DNA of 64,000 nt, from positions 51,050 through 115,049 of the forward strand of contig DEFL01000062.1 of the NCBI GenBank assembly GCA_002350845.1, given 5' to 3'. Under the pieces are notes generated by a model. It saw nothing but the letters and a program-made list of their open reading frames with translations, ran no database searches and was not told the DNA's origin. Of this stretch, positions 43,417 through 52,720 are shown piece after piece. The DNA is from Christensenella sp. UBA2853 (GTDB lineage: Bacteria; Bacillota; Clostridia; Christensenellales; Aristaeellaceae). How positions within the stretch are numbered: position 1 is the stretch's first letter; the number at the start of each line of letters is the position of its first letter. The translations under genes were made by a program, and so were the position numbers.

Positions 43417-43716
43417 TCAGGTGCTGTCCTTGGTGCCGAGTCCTGTTGCCTTTGCTTTCTCGCTGGCTGCTCTCCGTTTCTCCTCGCTCATGGGCGGCAG
43501 GAGCCGGATGGACACACGGTCTTTCTGAATCTCGTACTCGGCATAATCCGGGTACTTCTGCTTGTCAACGCGCCGGCACAGTTCCGGGTATCGGGTGGCA
43601 AAGTCCCGCAGACGCCTGCGCAGGCCGGGATCGTAGGTGCTGATAGTGATGGGGTCTTGGCTCTGGTTGTAGAGCAGGACGGTTTCTTTTTCGTATTTGG
43701 TTAGACGGCTGGTCAT
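43417..43716 (-). CDS. Small IME-associated hypothetical protein
   Basis: About 99 residues from the ATG at 43716 (AAAGGAG 5 nt upstream), MTSRLTKYEKETVLLYNQSQ. It continues with TISTYDPGLRRRLRDFATRY, DKQKYPDYAEYEIQKDRVSI and RLLPPMSEEKRRAASEKAKA. This basic protein type sits near the mobilization genes of Clostridial IMEs; its role is unknown. It is preceded by a hairpin/U-tract. Confidence 0.6.
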   Translation of the reverse strand: MTSRLTKYEKETVLLYNQSQDPITISTYDPGLRRRLRDFATRYPELCRRVDKQKYPDYAEYEIQKDRVSIRLLPPMSEEKRRAASEKAKATGLGTKDST

Positions 43717-43740
43717 GTGAGCTCCTTTCATAGATGAGCA

Positions 43741-43771
43741 TAGAGAAAACGACCGGCGTGTTTGCTGGTCG
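43741..43771 (-). terminator. Hairpin plus U-tract upstream of the small IME2 gene
   Basis: Minus strand CGACCAGC, loop AAACAC, GCCGGTCG (one mismatch), then TTTTCTC. It is similar in stem sequence to the IME1 hairpin at 35475-35500. Confidence 0.55.
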
Positions 43772-43829
43772 CTGAATTACTATTCCGAAACGTGCAGCAA
43801 ATTATCTGCTTGAAAATGTCAACTTTTGC

Positions 43830-43858
43830 TTGATAAACTGCTCCCGACATAGTACAAT
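43830..43858 (+). promoter_or_regulatory. Sigma-A-type promoter of the RM operon
   Basis: TTGATA (43830-43835) and TACAAT (43853-43858) are 17 bp apart, 30 bp before the XRE regulator start. It probably drives XRE, mod, res and the three downstream genes, with XRE as autoregulator. Confidence 0.75.
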
Positions 43859-43887
43859 GTTTTTTGATGATGTTTGGGGGTGTACAG

Positions 43888-44115
43888 ATGGCTATCAGCT
43901 ACAACAAACTCTGGAAACTTCTGATCGATAAAGGCATTACCAGAACGGAACTTCGGCATAAAGCCGGGCTCACATCCAATGTGATTGCCAACATGGGCAA
44001 GGGTGAGTCCGTTCAGCTGGAGGTTCTTCGGAAGATCTGTCAGGAGCTGAATTGTGGCATCGAGGATATTGTGGAAATTGTCCCTGATACCGATGCGGCA
44101 GAGAAAGTGAGGTAA
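43888..44115 (+). CDS. XRE-family regulator (controller-type) of the RM operon
   Basis: 75 residues from the ATG at 43888, MAISYNKLWKLLIDKGITRT. The HTH is ELRHKAGLTSNVIANMGKGE, followed by VQLEVLRKICQELNCGIEDI. It is first in the operon, 6 nt before mod, as expected of a controller that times methylase and nuclease expression after transfer. Small single-domain XRE of the YozG/DUF type. Confidence 0.85.
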   Translation: MAISYNKLWKLLIDKGITRTELRHKAGLTSNVIANMGKGESVQLEVLRKICQELNCGIEDIVEIVPDTDAAEKVR

Positions 44116-44121
44116 TGCACC

Positions 44122-46218
44122 ATGGCAGCTATTAACGACCTGATCAGCCGCATCCAGGATCCGGAGCTTCGCGCGCAGATTCAGGCTGAGGTAAACAAGC
44201 TGTCCAGGCAGAAGAAGTTCGGCCTGGTGTTTGAGGATCACATTCCAGAGTGCACCCCGCTGTATGAGCTGCCCATCCGGGTGGGAACGCTGGTGGCTAA
44301 AAAGGACGGCAGCGTGAACGACCTGATGATGGTGACAGCTATCACGGATGGCAAGGCCACCTGCATCTATCAGAAGGATGCCGAAACGGTAGAATACCCG
44401 CTGAATCAGCTGGTGGCTGTGGCTCGGTTTGGTGAGCCCATCTATCCGTATCTGCAGCCCATCGATACCGTCTGCAACGCTCCAGACAGCGATCTGTGGC
44501 ACACCCTGATCCAGGCGGACAATTATCACGCGCTACAGCTGCTGGAATACCTCTATGCCGGACAGGTGGACTGTATCTACATCGACCCGCCCTACAATAC
44601 CGGTGCGAAGGACTGGAAATACAATAACGACTACGTGGACGGGGCAGACAGCTATCGACACAGCAAATGGCTGTCCTTCATGGAAAAGCGACTGAAGCTG
44701 GCCAAACGGCTGCTTAACCCGAAGGATTCTGTGCTGATCGTGACCATTGATGAGAAGGAATATCTACACTTGGGTTGCTTGTTAGAGGAAATGTTTCCAG
44801 AAGCAGGCATTCAAATGGTCAGTTCATGTATTATGCCTGGAGGTGTATCTCGTGGGAATGAATTTGGAAGATCCGATGAATACATTTATTTCGTAAAGAT
44901 GGGTAACGCATCTCCTGTTGCGTTGCAGTTGAATGATGAATGGCTCGCGGGCGTTAAAAGCACTTCAAGGGCAAAAGTTCACTGGGAAGGATTGCTGCGT
45001 ACAGGCACAAATAATATGCGAAATGACCGGCCCAATCTATTCTATCCTGTACTTGTTTCTGAAGATGGAAAAAAGTTTATTGGTGCAGGAAATCCTCTTA
45101 AGCTTTCAGATGATAGGCACTCGTTTATCCCTCCGGAAGGAACGTTAGCAATATGGCCCATTCACACAGATGGGAGCGAAGGCTGCTGGCGAATTGGAAG
45201 GGAAACATTACTTGAATTGTACAACAACCATGTTGTGCGTCTAGGTGGTTTTACTCCAAGAGGTATGGCCATCAACTATTTGAAACAGGGAGAATATGCA
45301 AAAGTCTTGAATGGGACATATAGAATTAGAGGAATCAATCCTGATAATTCTTACGATCTTGATGACAGCGACTATAAACCCTCATTTATTCCGTCTACTC
45401 AATGGACAATATCTTCACACGACGCGAGTAGACACGGAAGTGGATTGCTACGAAAGATTTTCGGAGATAAAGCGTTTTCATTTCCAAAATCTATATATGC
45501 TACTCATGACACGATTCGATTCTTTGTTGCCAACAAACCTAACGCCCTCATCATTGACTTCTTCGCCGGCAGCGGCACCACACTCCACGCCGTCAACCTC
45601 CTCAACGCCGAAGATGGTGGCCGTCGCCGCTGCATCATGGTAACCAACAACGAGGTCTCTGCTGAGGAGGGAAAGACGCTGACAGCCCAGGGCTTCAAAC
45701 CTGGTGACGAAGAATGGGAACGGCTGGGCATTGCGCGGTATGTCACCTGGCCGCGGACGGTGTGCTCCATCGAAGGGCATGACGTGAACGGGCAGCCCCT
45801 GAAGGGCAACTACATTGGCAGCGACCGGCCCATGAGTGAAGGCTTCCCGGCAAACGCAGCCTTCTTCCGGCTGGGTTTCCTGGACAAAGCATCTGTGCGG
45901 GTGGGGCGGCAGTTCCGGGAAATGCTGCCTACGTTGTGGATGAAGGCAGGGTGTTATGGGCCTTGCCCGTCGGTGGAAGGCGATACCGTGCCGGATATGA
46001 TGATCCTACCGCAGAACCACATGGCAATCCTGAACAACAGCGGGGAGTATGCGCTATTCGCGGAGCGGCTGCAGCACGAAAGTGGGATTGACACCGTGTA
46101 CCTGGTAACCGACTCCGATGCCGACTATCGCGCCATGGCCAGAGGACTGACAGCCCCTCATAAGTACCAGCTCTACCGCGATTATCTGGACAACTTCCGG
46201 ATCAACAGCAGGAGGTAA
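44122..46218 (+). CDS. mod: Type III restriction-modification methyltransferase (Mod)
   Basis: 698 residues. The catalytic motif IV YIDPPYNTG lies near residue 155 and the AdoMet motif DFFAGSGTT near 476, an order (IV before I) typical of beta-class N6-adenine methylases. Between them, roughly 44750-45540, DNA is clearly more AT-rich than its flanks; this is where the target recognition domain lies, so specificity was probably swapped by recombination. It methylates the recognition site and supplies specificity to Res. It is 5 nt before res. Confidence 0.9.
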   Translation: MAAINDLISRIQDPELRAQIQAEVNKLSRQKKFGLVFEDHIPECTPLYELPIRVGTLVAKKDGSVNDLMMVTAITDGKATCIYQKDAETVEYPLNQLVAVARFGEPIYPYLQPIDTVCNAPDSDLWHTLIQADNYHALQLLEYLYAGQVDCIYIDPPYNTGAKDWKYNNDYVDGADSYRHSKWLSFMEKRLKLAKRLLNPKDSVLIVTIDEKEYLHLGCLLEEMFPEAGIQMVSSCIMPGGVSRGNEFGRSDEYIYFVKMGNASPVALQLNDEWLAGVKSTSRAKVHWEGLLRTGTNNMRNDRPNLFYPVLVSEDGKKFIGAGNPLKLSDDRHSFIPPEGTLAIWPIHTDGSEGCWRIGRETLLELYNNHVVRLGGFTPRGMAINYLKQGEYAKVLNGTYRIRGINPDNSYDLDDSDYKPSFIPSTQWTISSHDASRHGSGLLRKIFGDKAFSFPKSIYATHDTIRFFVANKPNALIIDFFAGSGTTLHAVNLLNAEDGGRRRCIMVTNNEVSAEEGKTLTAQGFKPGDEEWERLGIARYVTWPRTVCSIEGHDVNGQPLKGNYIGSDRPMSEGFPANAAFFRLGFLDKASVRVGRQFREMLPTLWMKAGCYGPCPSVEGDTVPDMMILPQNHMAILNNSGEYALFAERLQHESGIDTVYLVTDSDADYRAMARGLTAPHKYQLYRDYLDNFRINSRR

Positions 46219-46223
46219 CGGCG

Positions 46224-49076
46224 ATGAGAGACGAATTGATTGGATTCCAGAAAAAAGCTGTCACCGGGCTGCTGAGTGCGCTGAGCAGCGCCGTGAGCTA
46301 TCATAAGGTCGATGGTCGTCCCCAGGTGATCGCTTTCCGTGCGCCAACCGGCTCCGGCAAGACCATCGTGATGGCCACGGTCATTGAAGATGTGCTCTGC
46401 GGCAACGAGACCCGCATTGAGCAGCCGGAGGCGATCTTTGTCTGGCTATCTGATTCCCCCCAGCTGAACGAGCAGTCGAAGATGAAGATCATCCTGAAGG
46501 CCGACAAGATTCAGCCGGGGCAATGCATCACGATCAGTGATGATTCATTCGATCAGGAGATGCTGGATGACGGACATATCTATTTCCTGAACACCCAGAA
46601 GCTGGGCCGCTCCAGCCGCTTGGTCAGCGGCGGCGATGACCGCACCTGGACGATCTGGCAGACGTTGCAGAACACTGCAGAGCAAAAGGGCGATCATCTC
46701 TATATCATCATCGATGAAGCCCATCGCGGTATGCAGGATAAAGAAGCAGCCCGCGCCACCACCATCATGCAGAAGTTCCTGAAGGGCAGTGAAACGGACG
46801 GGCTGGATCCCATGCCCATCGTCATTGGCATGAGCGCTACGGATGAACGCTTCCGCAGGCTGGTGGGCAACATTTCTTCGGTTCGTCATGATGTGGATGT
46901 GCGCACGGATGAAGTGCGTTCCTCCGGTCTGCTGAAGGACCGGATCATCATCACTTACCCGGAGCAGGATACCATCGATGATATGGTCATTCTGGAAGCT
47001 GCCGCCGATGAGTGGAAGAACAAGTGTGACCATTGGAACTACTACTGCGTCAGCCAGAAGAGCCAACAGGTGCGTCCTGTGCTGGTCATTCAGGTGGAAA
47101 ACCGCAGCAGTGACAGTGCGTCAGCCACCGAGATTGGCGAGTGCATCGCCAAAATCGAAGCTAGGACCGGCGCTCATTTCTCCGAGTACGAAGTAGTGCA
47201 CACCTTTGGCTCAACGGGTACGATTGAAGTGGGTGGGCTGAAAATCCATCATGTGGATGCTGCGGATATTGCAGACAACAGAACGATCCGTGTCGTGTTC
47301 TTCAAGGAAAACTTGTCTACAGGCTGGGACTGCCCGCGGGCAGAAACCATGATGTCTTTCCGTCACGCGCAGGACGCCACTTATATCGCACAGCTGCTCG
47401 GCCGTATGATCCGCACACCACTGCAGCGGCATATTGACGTGGATGAGACGCTGAATGAGGTTCGTCTGTTTCTGCCGCACTTCAACCGAGATAATGTGGA
47501 GATCGTGATGAAAGCCTTGCGTGACGAGGAGGGCAGCGATATCCCCGCCGATGTGGAGGGCGAGGCCTATGGCGATGACCAGCGCGAAACCTGGGGTTAT
47601 CGTCCGCGTCCGCAGCACCAGACGCCTGGGCAGGTCTCCATGGAAGATTGGCAGCGTTCACAGGGCATGGAAACCGATCCTGTCTTTACTGATCCATCCG
47701 GAAGAAGTAGCTCTCAGCAAACAGGAAATGGTGAAAGCAACACTCAGTCCGTTCCTGCTCCTACAAATATTGACCATCCTTCTGTTCATAAGACACCTTC
47801 GTCATCTGATGAGCATCCATCTGAAACGCCTGCTGATCAGCAGTCTGCTTCTGTAGCTCCTGGGCAGCCAAGCCCGGAACAGATGATCTTGCCGCTGACC
47901 GGCACAATTGACAGGGAGGCAGTGGCACGGTTTATCAATGAAGCCGGCCTGATTACCTACGAGATTAAACCCTTCCGGACAACGGACTATCTGCCGTCCC
48001 TGATCAGCCTTGTGTCTCTGATCAAGAATACCGGCCTGGATCCATACGCTCTCCACAAGATTCAGTTGGATGGAATCAAGATGGTGGAAGCACACGTCCA
48101 AAAGCTGAGGGATGCCGGAGAATATGCTGCTATGTCTGCCGAGGTGAAAAAGCTGAATCTCTCTTGGCAGGTGTTTGATGCCTTTGGATTGGCTATCGAT
48201 AAGGAGCACGAATACTCATATTACACCTCTTCCGATGAAGACATTGACCGGAAATTCCGTATTGCGGAAAAGATTCTGGGTGGCTTTGGCCTTGGCGCAG
48301 CCTATGGTGTGCCGCACTATGATCCGGAGAATCCCAACCAGTACATGATTGATATAATTCTGTTTGCCGCGGACAAGGACTGTGTCGACAGGCTGCATCT
48401 GTACGCAAAGAAGAAGTTTGACGAGCTGTGCGATGCATACAGGCTGCAGTTCGCCAGACTGACATCAGACCGATATCGCAAAGAATATGATGCGATTGTC
48501 TCCAACGGTAACGAGGTCAGTGAGCACAGCTTCCGTCTGCCGGAGCATGTGCGACCGTTGAAGGAGCCCGACGGTGACAAGTACTTCAATCATTTCTTTG
48601 TGGATGAGGAGCTCGGCTATGCCCGGATCAAGCTGGACTCCTGGGAAAAAGCCGTGATTGAAGAGGAGTCAAAGCGTGACGACTTCGTATGCTGGCTGCG
48701 TAATCCCTCCAGGGAAAAATGGGGCCTTTGCCTCCGGCGATTTGATGGCGGCGCAGCGAAGGGCTTCTATCCTGACTTCCTGATCATCCGAAATGTGCCC
48801 GGCATAGGATATGTTGTGGATATTCTGGAACCTCATCGGGGAGATCTAACTGACAATCTTTCCAAAGCCAAAGCGCTGGTGGAGTATGCCCAGAAGCAGC
48901 CCACAGCGCCGATCGGCAGGATTCAGCTGATTCGTGAAGGCCGTGACAACGTGACTGGCGCAAAACGAATGAAGCGGCTTGATCTGGCGAAGAGTGCTGT
49001 GAAAGCACGTGTAATGGCTATTCAAACCACACAGGAATTGGACAATCTGTTCCTGGATGAAAGTCTGGTAGACTAA
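46224..49076 (+). CDS. res: Type III restriction enzyme Res subunit (helicase-nuclease)
   Basis: 950 residues. SF2 motifs: Walker A APTGSGKT near 38, IIDEAHRG near 165, GMSATDERF near 200, and ATYIAQLLGRMIRTPLQRH as motif VI near 395. A Ser/Pro-rich linker occupies ~490-550 (SSSQQTGNGE, KTPSSSDEHPSETPADQQSA). The C-terminal nuclease region has YPDFLIIRN and VDILEPHRGDLTDNLSKAKA. With Mod it cleaves unmodified DNA after ATP-driven translocation. An anti-phage or anti-plasmid function for IME2 is likely. Confidence 0.9.
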   Translation: MRDELIGFQKKAVTGLLSALSSAVSYHKVDGRPQVIAFRAPTGSGKTIVMATVIEDVLCGNETRIEQPEAIFVWLSDSPQLNEQSKMKIILKADKIQPGQCITISDDSFDQEMLDDGHIYFLNTQKLGRSSRLVSGGDDRTWTIWQTLQNTAEQKGDHLYIIIDEAHRGMQDKEAARATTIMQKFLKGSETDGLDPMPIVIGMSATDERFRRLVGNISSVRHDVDVRTDEVRSSGLLKDRIIITYPEQDTIDDMVILEAAADEWKNKCDHWNYYCVSQKSQQVRPVLVIQVENRSSDSASATEIGECIAKIEARTGAHFSEYEVVHTFGSTGTIEVGGLKIHHVDAADIADNRTIRVVFFKENLSTGWDCPRAETMMSFRHAQDATYIAQLLGRMIRTPLQRHIDVDETLNEVRLFLPHFNRDNVEIVMKALRDEEGSDIPADVEGEAYGDDQRETWGYRPRPQHQTPGQVSMEDWQRSQGMETDPVFTDPSGRSSSQQTGNGESNTQSVPAPTNIDHPSVHKTPSSSDEHPSETPADQQSASVAPGQPSPEQMILPLTGTIDREAVARFINEAGLITYEIKPFRTTDYLPSLISLVSLIKNTGLDPYALHKIQLDGIKMVEAHVQKLRDAGEYAAMSAEVKKLNLSWQVFDAFGLAIDKEHEYSYYTSSDEDIDRKFRIAEKILGGFGLGAAYGVPHYDPENPNQYMIDIILFAADKDCVDRLHLYAKKKFDELCDAYRLQFARLTSDRYRKEYDAIVSNGNEVSEHSFRLPEHVRPLKEPDGDKYFNHFFVDEELGYARIKLDSWEKAVIEEESKRDDFVCWLRNPSREKWGLCLRRFDGGAAKGFYPDFLIIRNVPGIGYVVDILEPHRGDLTDNLSKAKALVEYAQKQPTAPIGRIQLIREGRDNVTGAKRMKRLDLAKSAVKARVMAIQTTQELDNLFLDESLVD

Positions 49077-49104
49077 CCAGATTCGACAAGCGGGAGGTGA
49101 TACG

Positions 49105-50475
49105 ATGGGCGCTCTTCAGCGTGGCTGGGACTTGGTGTCCGGCAAAGTTGCACGAGAAAGCAAGGAACGCTTTGAAGAAGCACAGCGCATCGTTGATAAT
49201 GCAAAGGAGCGGTATGAAAGAACAGTAGAGCATTTCGAAGCCGCATCGCAGCAAGCCAGGGTGATTGCTGATGCATATGGCGAATATCGTTTGGAATGCA
49301 TGACATCAGACATTCGCGGTTATGTAAGCGCATACTCACGCTTTGCGAACCTCGAATACAGCTCTGATCTTCCTGCTGTTGTAGATTATAATCTCCCCAT
49401 GAACAACACGCGGTTTGTTGAGGAGTTGAGCCTTTCTTCCAGGAGTGCATTTGAAATAAAGGCCAACATTCTATCCGCAGGCGCTGGTGCCATTACAGCT
49501 GTCGGCGTGTTTGGCTGTGGCATGATTGGTGCAGCAAAGGCTGGGGCAGCCGTTTCAACACTTTCCGCTCTCGCAAAAGGAAAGGCTGCGCTTTCTTGGC
49601 TTGGCCGCGGAAGCGCAGCGGCCGGTGGCTTCATGTTAGCTGGTGCTGTAATCATCCCTTTCAATGTTATCAGCGGATTGATCAACGAGGCGAAGTCCAA
49701 AGAACAATTGGCCAAGGCAGAAAGCATCAGGGCTCAAGTAGATCAACAGGTTCAGAACCTCGAAGCCGGAATTAAGTTCTGCAAGAAGCTGACAAGGCTT
49801 GTTCGTGACTATCAGGATTTCCTTAATGATTTCGCGCTGCTTTTCAGGCCCATGGTACAGAAGCTGAAAGAAATCGAAGAGAGAGAACGAAACGGGAACC
49901 ATACCACTGAAACTGGTATGATCGATTTTCAGTCCTTGCCTGAAGAAGAAAAGAGAGCCCTGCATCTTAGCTGGCTGATGGTGCAGATTTACAACAAGCT
50001 GCTCAAAACTCCTTTCTTGACCGACAAAGAAGAAATCGCTGCTGAGGCTCGGGAAGCTTTAGAATCTGCAAGGACTACCCAGAAGCAGCTGCTGCCTGGA
50101 CTAATTGAACTTGCCGATAATGGTACAGTCGACATTGCCTTTGTAAAAGCAACCAAGGCTTCTCGTGTAGCGGAAAAAGTCTTCACTATCACGAATTGGA
50201 TAATAACCGCAGTCGCACTTCTCCTTGGCATAACCTCCTTCACAATCGATCAAGTTAATGATTTGTTGCCCGGCCGCAATCAGGTTTTGTTTGCAGGCGG
50301 CATGCTAATCGCCGGCATTGTTGCGTGTCCGCTCCTACTGCAGCCAAAGGTGAAAGATTTTGTGATTGGCGAAATGGATCAGAAGAAGAAACATGCCATC
50401 CAGCTTGTTGCCCGATTGGTCATCGCACTGGCAATTATTGCGGCTACTTTCTACTTTTTCGGCAGAGGATGGTAA
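49105..50475 (+). CDS. Glycine-rich multi-pass membrane protein of unknown function (defence module gene 1)
   Basis: 456 residues; GGAGG 7 nt before ATG. The N-terminal ~60 residues are coiled coil (ERFEEAQRIVDNAKERYERT). Residues ~115-195 are a long Ala/Gly-rich glycine-zipper region (LSAGAGAITAVGVFGCGMIG, AAAGGFMLAGAVIIPFNVIS). A second coiled coil follows, then three C-terminal membrane helices (WIITAVALLLGITSF, VLFAGGMLIAGIVACPLLL, LVARLVIALAIIAATFYFFG). I recognise no family. The layout recalls membrane-disrupting effectors. It is 28 nt after res and probably cotranscribed. Confidence 0.6.
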   Translation: MGALQRGWDLVSGKVARESKERFEEAQRIVDNAKERYERTVEHFEAASQQARVIADAYGEYRLECMTSDIRGYVSAYSRFANLEYSSDLPAVVDYNLPMNNTRFVEELSLSSRSAFEIKANILSAGAGAITAVGVFGCGMIGAAKAGAAVSTLSALAKGKAALSWLGRGSAAAGGFMLAGAVIIPFNVISGLINEAKSKEQLAKAESIRAQVDQQVQNLEAGIKFCKKLTRLVRDYQDFLNDFALLFRPMVQKLKEIEERERNGNHTTETGMIDFQSLPEEEKRALHLSWLMVQIYNKLLKTPFLTDKEEIAAEAREALESARTTQKQLLPGLIELADNGTVDIAFVKATKASRVAEKVFTITNWIITAVALLLGITSFTIDQVNDLLPGRNQVLFAGGMLIAGIVACPLLLQPKVKDFVIGEMDQKKKHAIQLVARLVIALAIIAATFYFFGRGW

Positions 50476-50478
50476 GCT

Positions 50479-51960
50479 ATGCCAAAGAAAAAAAGAATTC
50501 CAGAACGCGAGATTGGCACAATCTCCGCAATGATTGGTGACACAATAGCTGAGAATGCACACGCTGCTGCATCTGAATCCTTATTTGGTATGTCGTCATT
50601 TCTCCAAAAAGCAGCTCAGCTTCGGAACGTTGATTTCGATTTTTCGAAGGGAAATTATTTCGAGTATATTGAAGCTACCAAGTTTAATCAGCAAGCAGCT
50701 CTGGCACGCAATAGCGTAAGAGCAGTCGTTACTGATGCAACAGGTGATCCGCATGCGGCTGCTGACATCCGCATTGTGAGGGATGGCGTTACGCTTCGTG
50801 AGGTTCAGGCAAAGTTCTCGAAAACTGCCTCAAATGGTGTAGACACCAGCGCTGCCACATCTGTAGCTGAACAAGCAGGAATTAAAGGCCATCATGTTGG
50901 CAAATATGATGGCATGGATCGGTTGATCCGCAAAGAAGTCGATTATAAGGACGGACGATCGCTTCTGGATGAATCAAGACGTCTGGCGCAAACGAGAGCA
51001 GATGCCGGCGGTATCTATGCTGATGAATACCATGATGTGGCAGAACACTTAACTGATGAGTTACATCATGATGATATTCATTCAGGCGGCACAACATACG
51101 AAGAGGTGCAAGCTGCACACCGAAACCCTGATCAGTATGCTCGGGAGATGGTTGATCGGCAATTCAGAGCAGATACTCTTGCGACCATGGGAAACATGGC
51201 AGCTGTTGGCGCGGCAATGAGTGCGGTCGCAACAGGCGTCCAAGGTTTTGTCTTAGTCTACCAAGATCAGAAAACCCTTGGCGAAGCCCTCAAAGATACT
51301 GGTGTTGCCGCTGTGAAAGGCGCTGCTCGTGGCGGCTTTGTCGGCTGGCTGAGTTCTGTGCTTCGCCATGTTGGAATAAGGAGAAGCATTCCACTACTGT
51401 CCAACTCTAACGCTGCCACAATTCTTGCAAGCGGAATTCTCGACTGCGGTTCATTCGTGTATGCATATGCCAGAGGACAGATAAGCGAGAAGGAGATGGC
51501 CGAAGGTATACTTAACACTACTGCCAAAGGAGCTGCCACAGTATACTTTACGAATTTTGCAACGAAAGCTTTAGGCATTGCAAATCCATGTATCCCTATG
51601 GCAATCTATACTGCCTTCAGCTTTATTGCTTCCGCTACGAAGACAATCATCACAAATGCAAATTTGCAAGCTGAAGAGTACCGCCGGATTACCATGCTGT
51701 ATGAAGAGGCAACCGCAATGCAATCTGCCTATCAGCAACAGATTCTCGCAAGCATAGATCGGTATGAACAACGAGTCAGAAGAGATATGCGCAAACTGAT
51801 CTCATCTTTTGCTTACGATATCGATACGGGCAGAAATTATGATAATGCACTTCGCTCTTTGACAACATTTGCGAGAAGCATGGGGATAGTGCTTCAATAT
51901 ACAGACTATTCCGATTTTGAAGCAGCCATGGTTAATGGAGCCACCTTCAGGTTGGAGTGA
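50479..51960 (+). CDS. Nuclease-like/glycine-zipper protein (defence module gene 2)
   Basis: 493 residues. The N-terminal part (~55-115: GNYFEYIEATKFNQQAALAR, DPHAAADIRIVRDGVTLREV, QAKFSK) has a D-x(n)-QxK arrangement like variants of the PD-(D/E)xK nuclease fold. Residues ~230-395 are Ala/Gly-rich membrane-like or zipper segments (MAAVGAAMSAVATGVQGFVL, AAVKGAARGGFVGWL, IYTAFSFIASATKTIITNAN), followed by a helical C-terminus. It follows gene 1 by 3 nt. Function inferred only; no exact family recognised. Codon use is more AT-rich than mod/res. Confidence 0.55.
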   Translation: MPKKKRIPEREIGTISAMIGDTIAENAHAAASESLFGMSSFLQKAAQLRNVDFDFSKGNYFEYIEATKFNQQAALARNSVRAVVTDATGDPHAAADIRIVRDGVTLREVQAKFSKTASNGVDTSAATSVAEQAGIKGHHVGKYDGMDRLIRKEVDYKDGRSLLDESRRLAQTRADAGGIYADEYHDVAEHLTDELHHDDIHSGGTTYEEVQAAHRNPDQYAREMVDRQFRADTLATMGNMAAVGAAMSAVATGVQGFVLVYQDQKTLGEALKDTGVAAVKGAARGGFVGWLSSVLRHVGIRRSIPLLSNSNAATILASGILDCGSFVYAYARGQISEKEMAEGILNTTAKGAATVYFTNFATKALGIANPCIPMAIYTAFSFIASATKTIITNANLQAEEYRRITMLYEEATAMQSAYQQQILASIDRYEQRVRRDMRKLISSFAYDIDTGRNYDNALRSLTTFARSMGIVLQYTDYSDFEAAMVNGATFRLE

Positions 51961-52003
51961 TTTGCTGCTACATTCGAGATGATACAGGAGGCATTGGTTC
52001 ATT

Positions 52004-52390
52004 ATGCAAAGAGATATGGACTTGGTTCGTCTGATCCTGCTGGAAATTGAGAAAGAGTACAAGTCGACAGCCCTTTATGATTTGAGAATCGAAGGCTATG
52101 ACATGGAGACAGTAGCCTATCATTGTAAAATCCTTCATGAGGCTAAATTGATTTCAGCATATAAAGGCATGTATGCCGATAATGCCCTTCAGGACTTTGC
52201 AGTAGGATCCCTTACTTGGGAAGGTCATGACTATCTTGATAAAGTTCGCGACAACAGCCGTTGGGGGAAGATAAAGAAAGTGCTGAAGGAGAAGACTCTC
52301 CCGCCAACAATCGAGGTTATCAAAATGCTGGCTGATGGTTTGATCTCTGCAGCAACCGCTGCTGCTGTCAGCAGTATTACTGGGGTATAA
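52004..52390 (+). CDS. DUF2513 protein (defence module gene 3)
   Basis: 128 residues: MQRDMDLVRLILLEIEKEYK, then YHCKILHEAKLISAYKG and LTWEGHDYLDKVRDNSRWGK, the DUF2513 winged-helix-like signature. The C-terminal ~25 residues (MLADGLISAATAAAVSSITG) are hydrophobic and small-residue rich, like gene 1 and 2 segments. It closes the six-gene run XRE to DUF2513. DUF2513 occurs in defence and prophage neighbourhoods; its role here could be regulator or sensor. Confidence 0.8.
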   Translation: MQRDMDLVRLILLEIEKEYKSTALYDLRIEGYDMETVAYHCKILHEAKLISAYKGMYADNALQDFAVGSLTWEGHDYLDKVRDNSRWGKIKKVLKEKTLPPTIEVIKMLADGLISAATAAAVSSITGV

Positions 52391-52450
52391 AAGGAGTTTA
52401 CCTTTATCAGTTTGAATGATGCGGATGCGGCAAGCCCCAATACTTGCTGA

Positions 52451-52720
52451 TTAATCCAACGCCCACTCCACATCTTCCTCGGCATCCACCCATTCCTGGG
52501 AATCGCCCAATGCATCGACGCCCGTACTGAGAGTCCCGAACGACTCCAAGCCATCATACACCGGCTCCACGCAGACAACCTGTGTGGGGCCGTTTCTGCG
52601 CCAGTTCAGATCATCATATCCGTTGCGCTCCATGGCGATCTCTACGGCTTCCTCCTCGCTATCAGCCGATATGCTGTCCTCAAAGATCAATTGCCGGTAT
52701 AAAGTCACGTTGTAGATCAT
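52451..52720 (-). CDS. Small acidic protein
   Basis: 89 residues from the ATG at 52720, MIYNVTLYRQLIFEDSISAD, followed by SEEEAVEIAMERNGYDDLNW and an acidic ending (WVDAEEDVEWALD). Its ATG overlaps the stop of the gene upstream (ATGA), so it is coupled. The ISADSEEEAVEIA pattern resembles small accessory proteins of mobile elements. Function unknown. Confidence 0.6.
   Translation of the reverse strand: MIYNVTLYRQLIFEDSISADSEEEAVEIAMERNGYDDLNWRRNGPTQVVCVEPVYDGLESFGTLSTGVDALGDSQEWVDAEEDVEWALD

Noticed and set aside
48780..48900. Res nuclease motif apparently lacking a standard ExK (VDILEPH)
   Set aside because: The EPH variant is common in this Res-like group as far as I recall, so it is not taken as evidence of inactivation.
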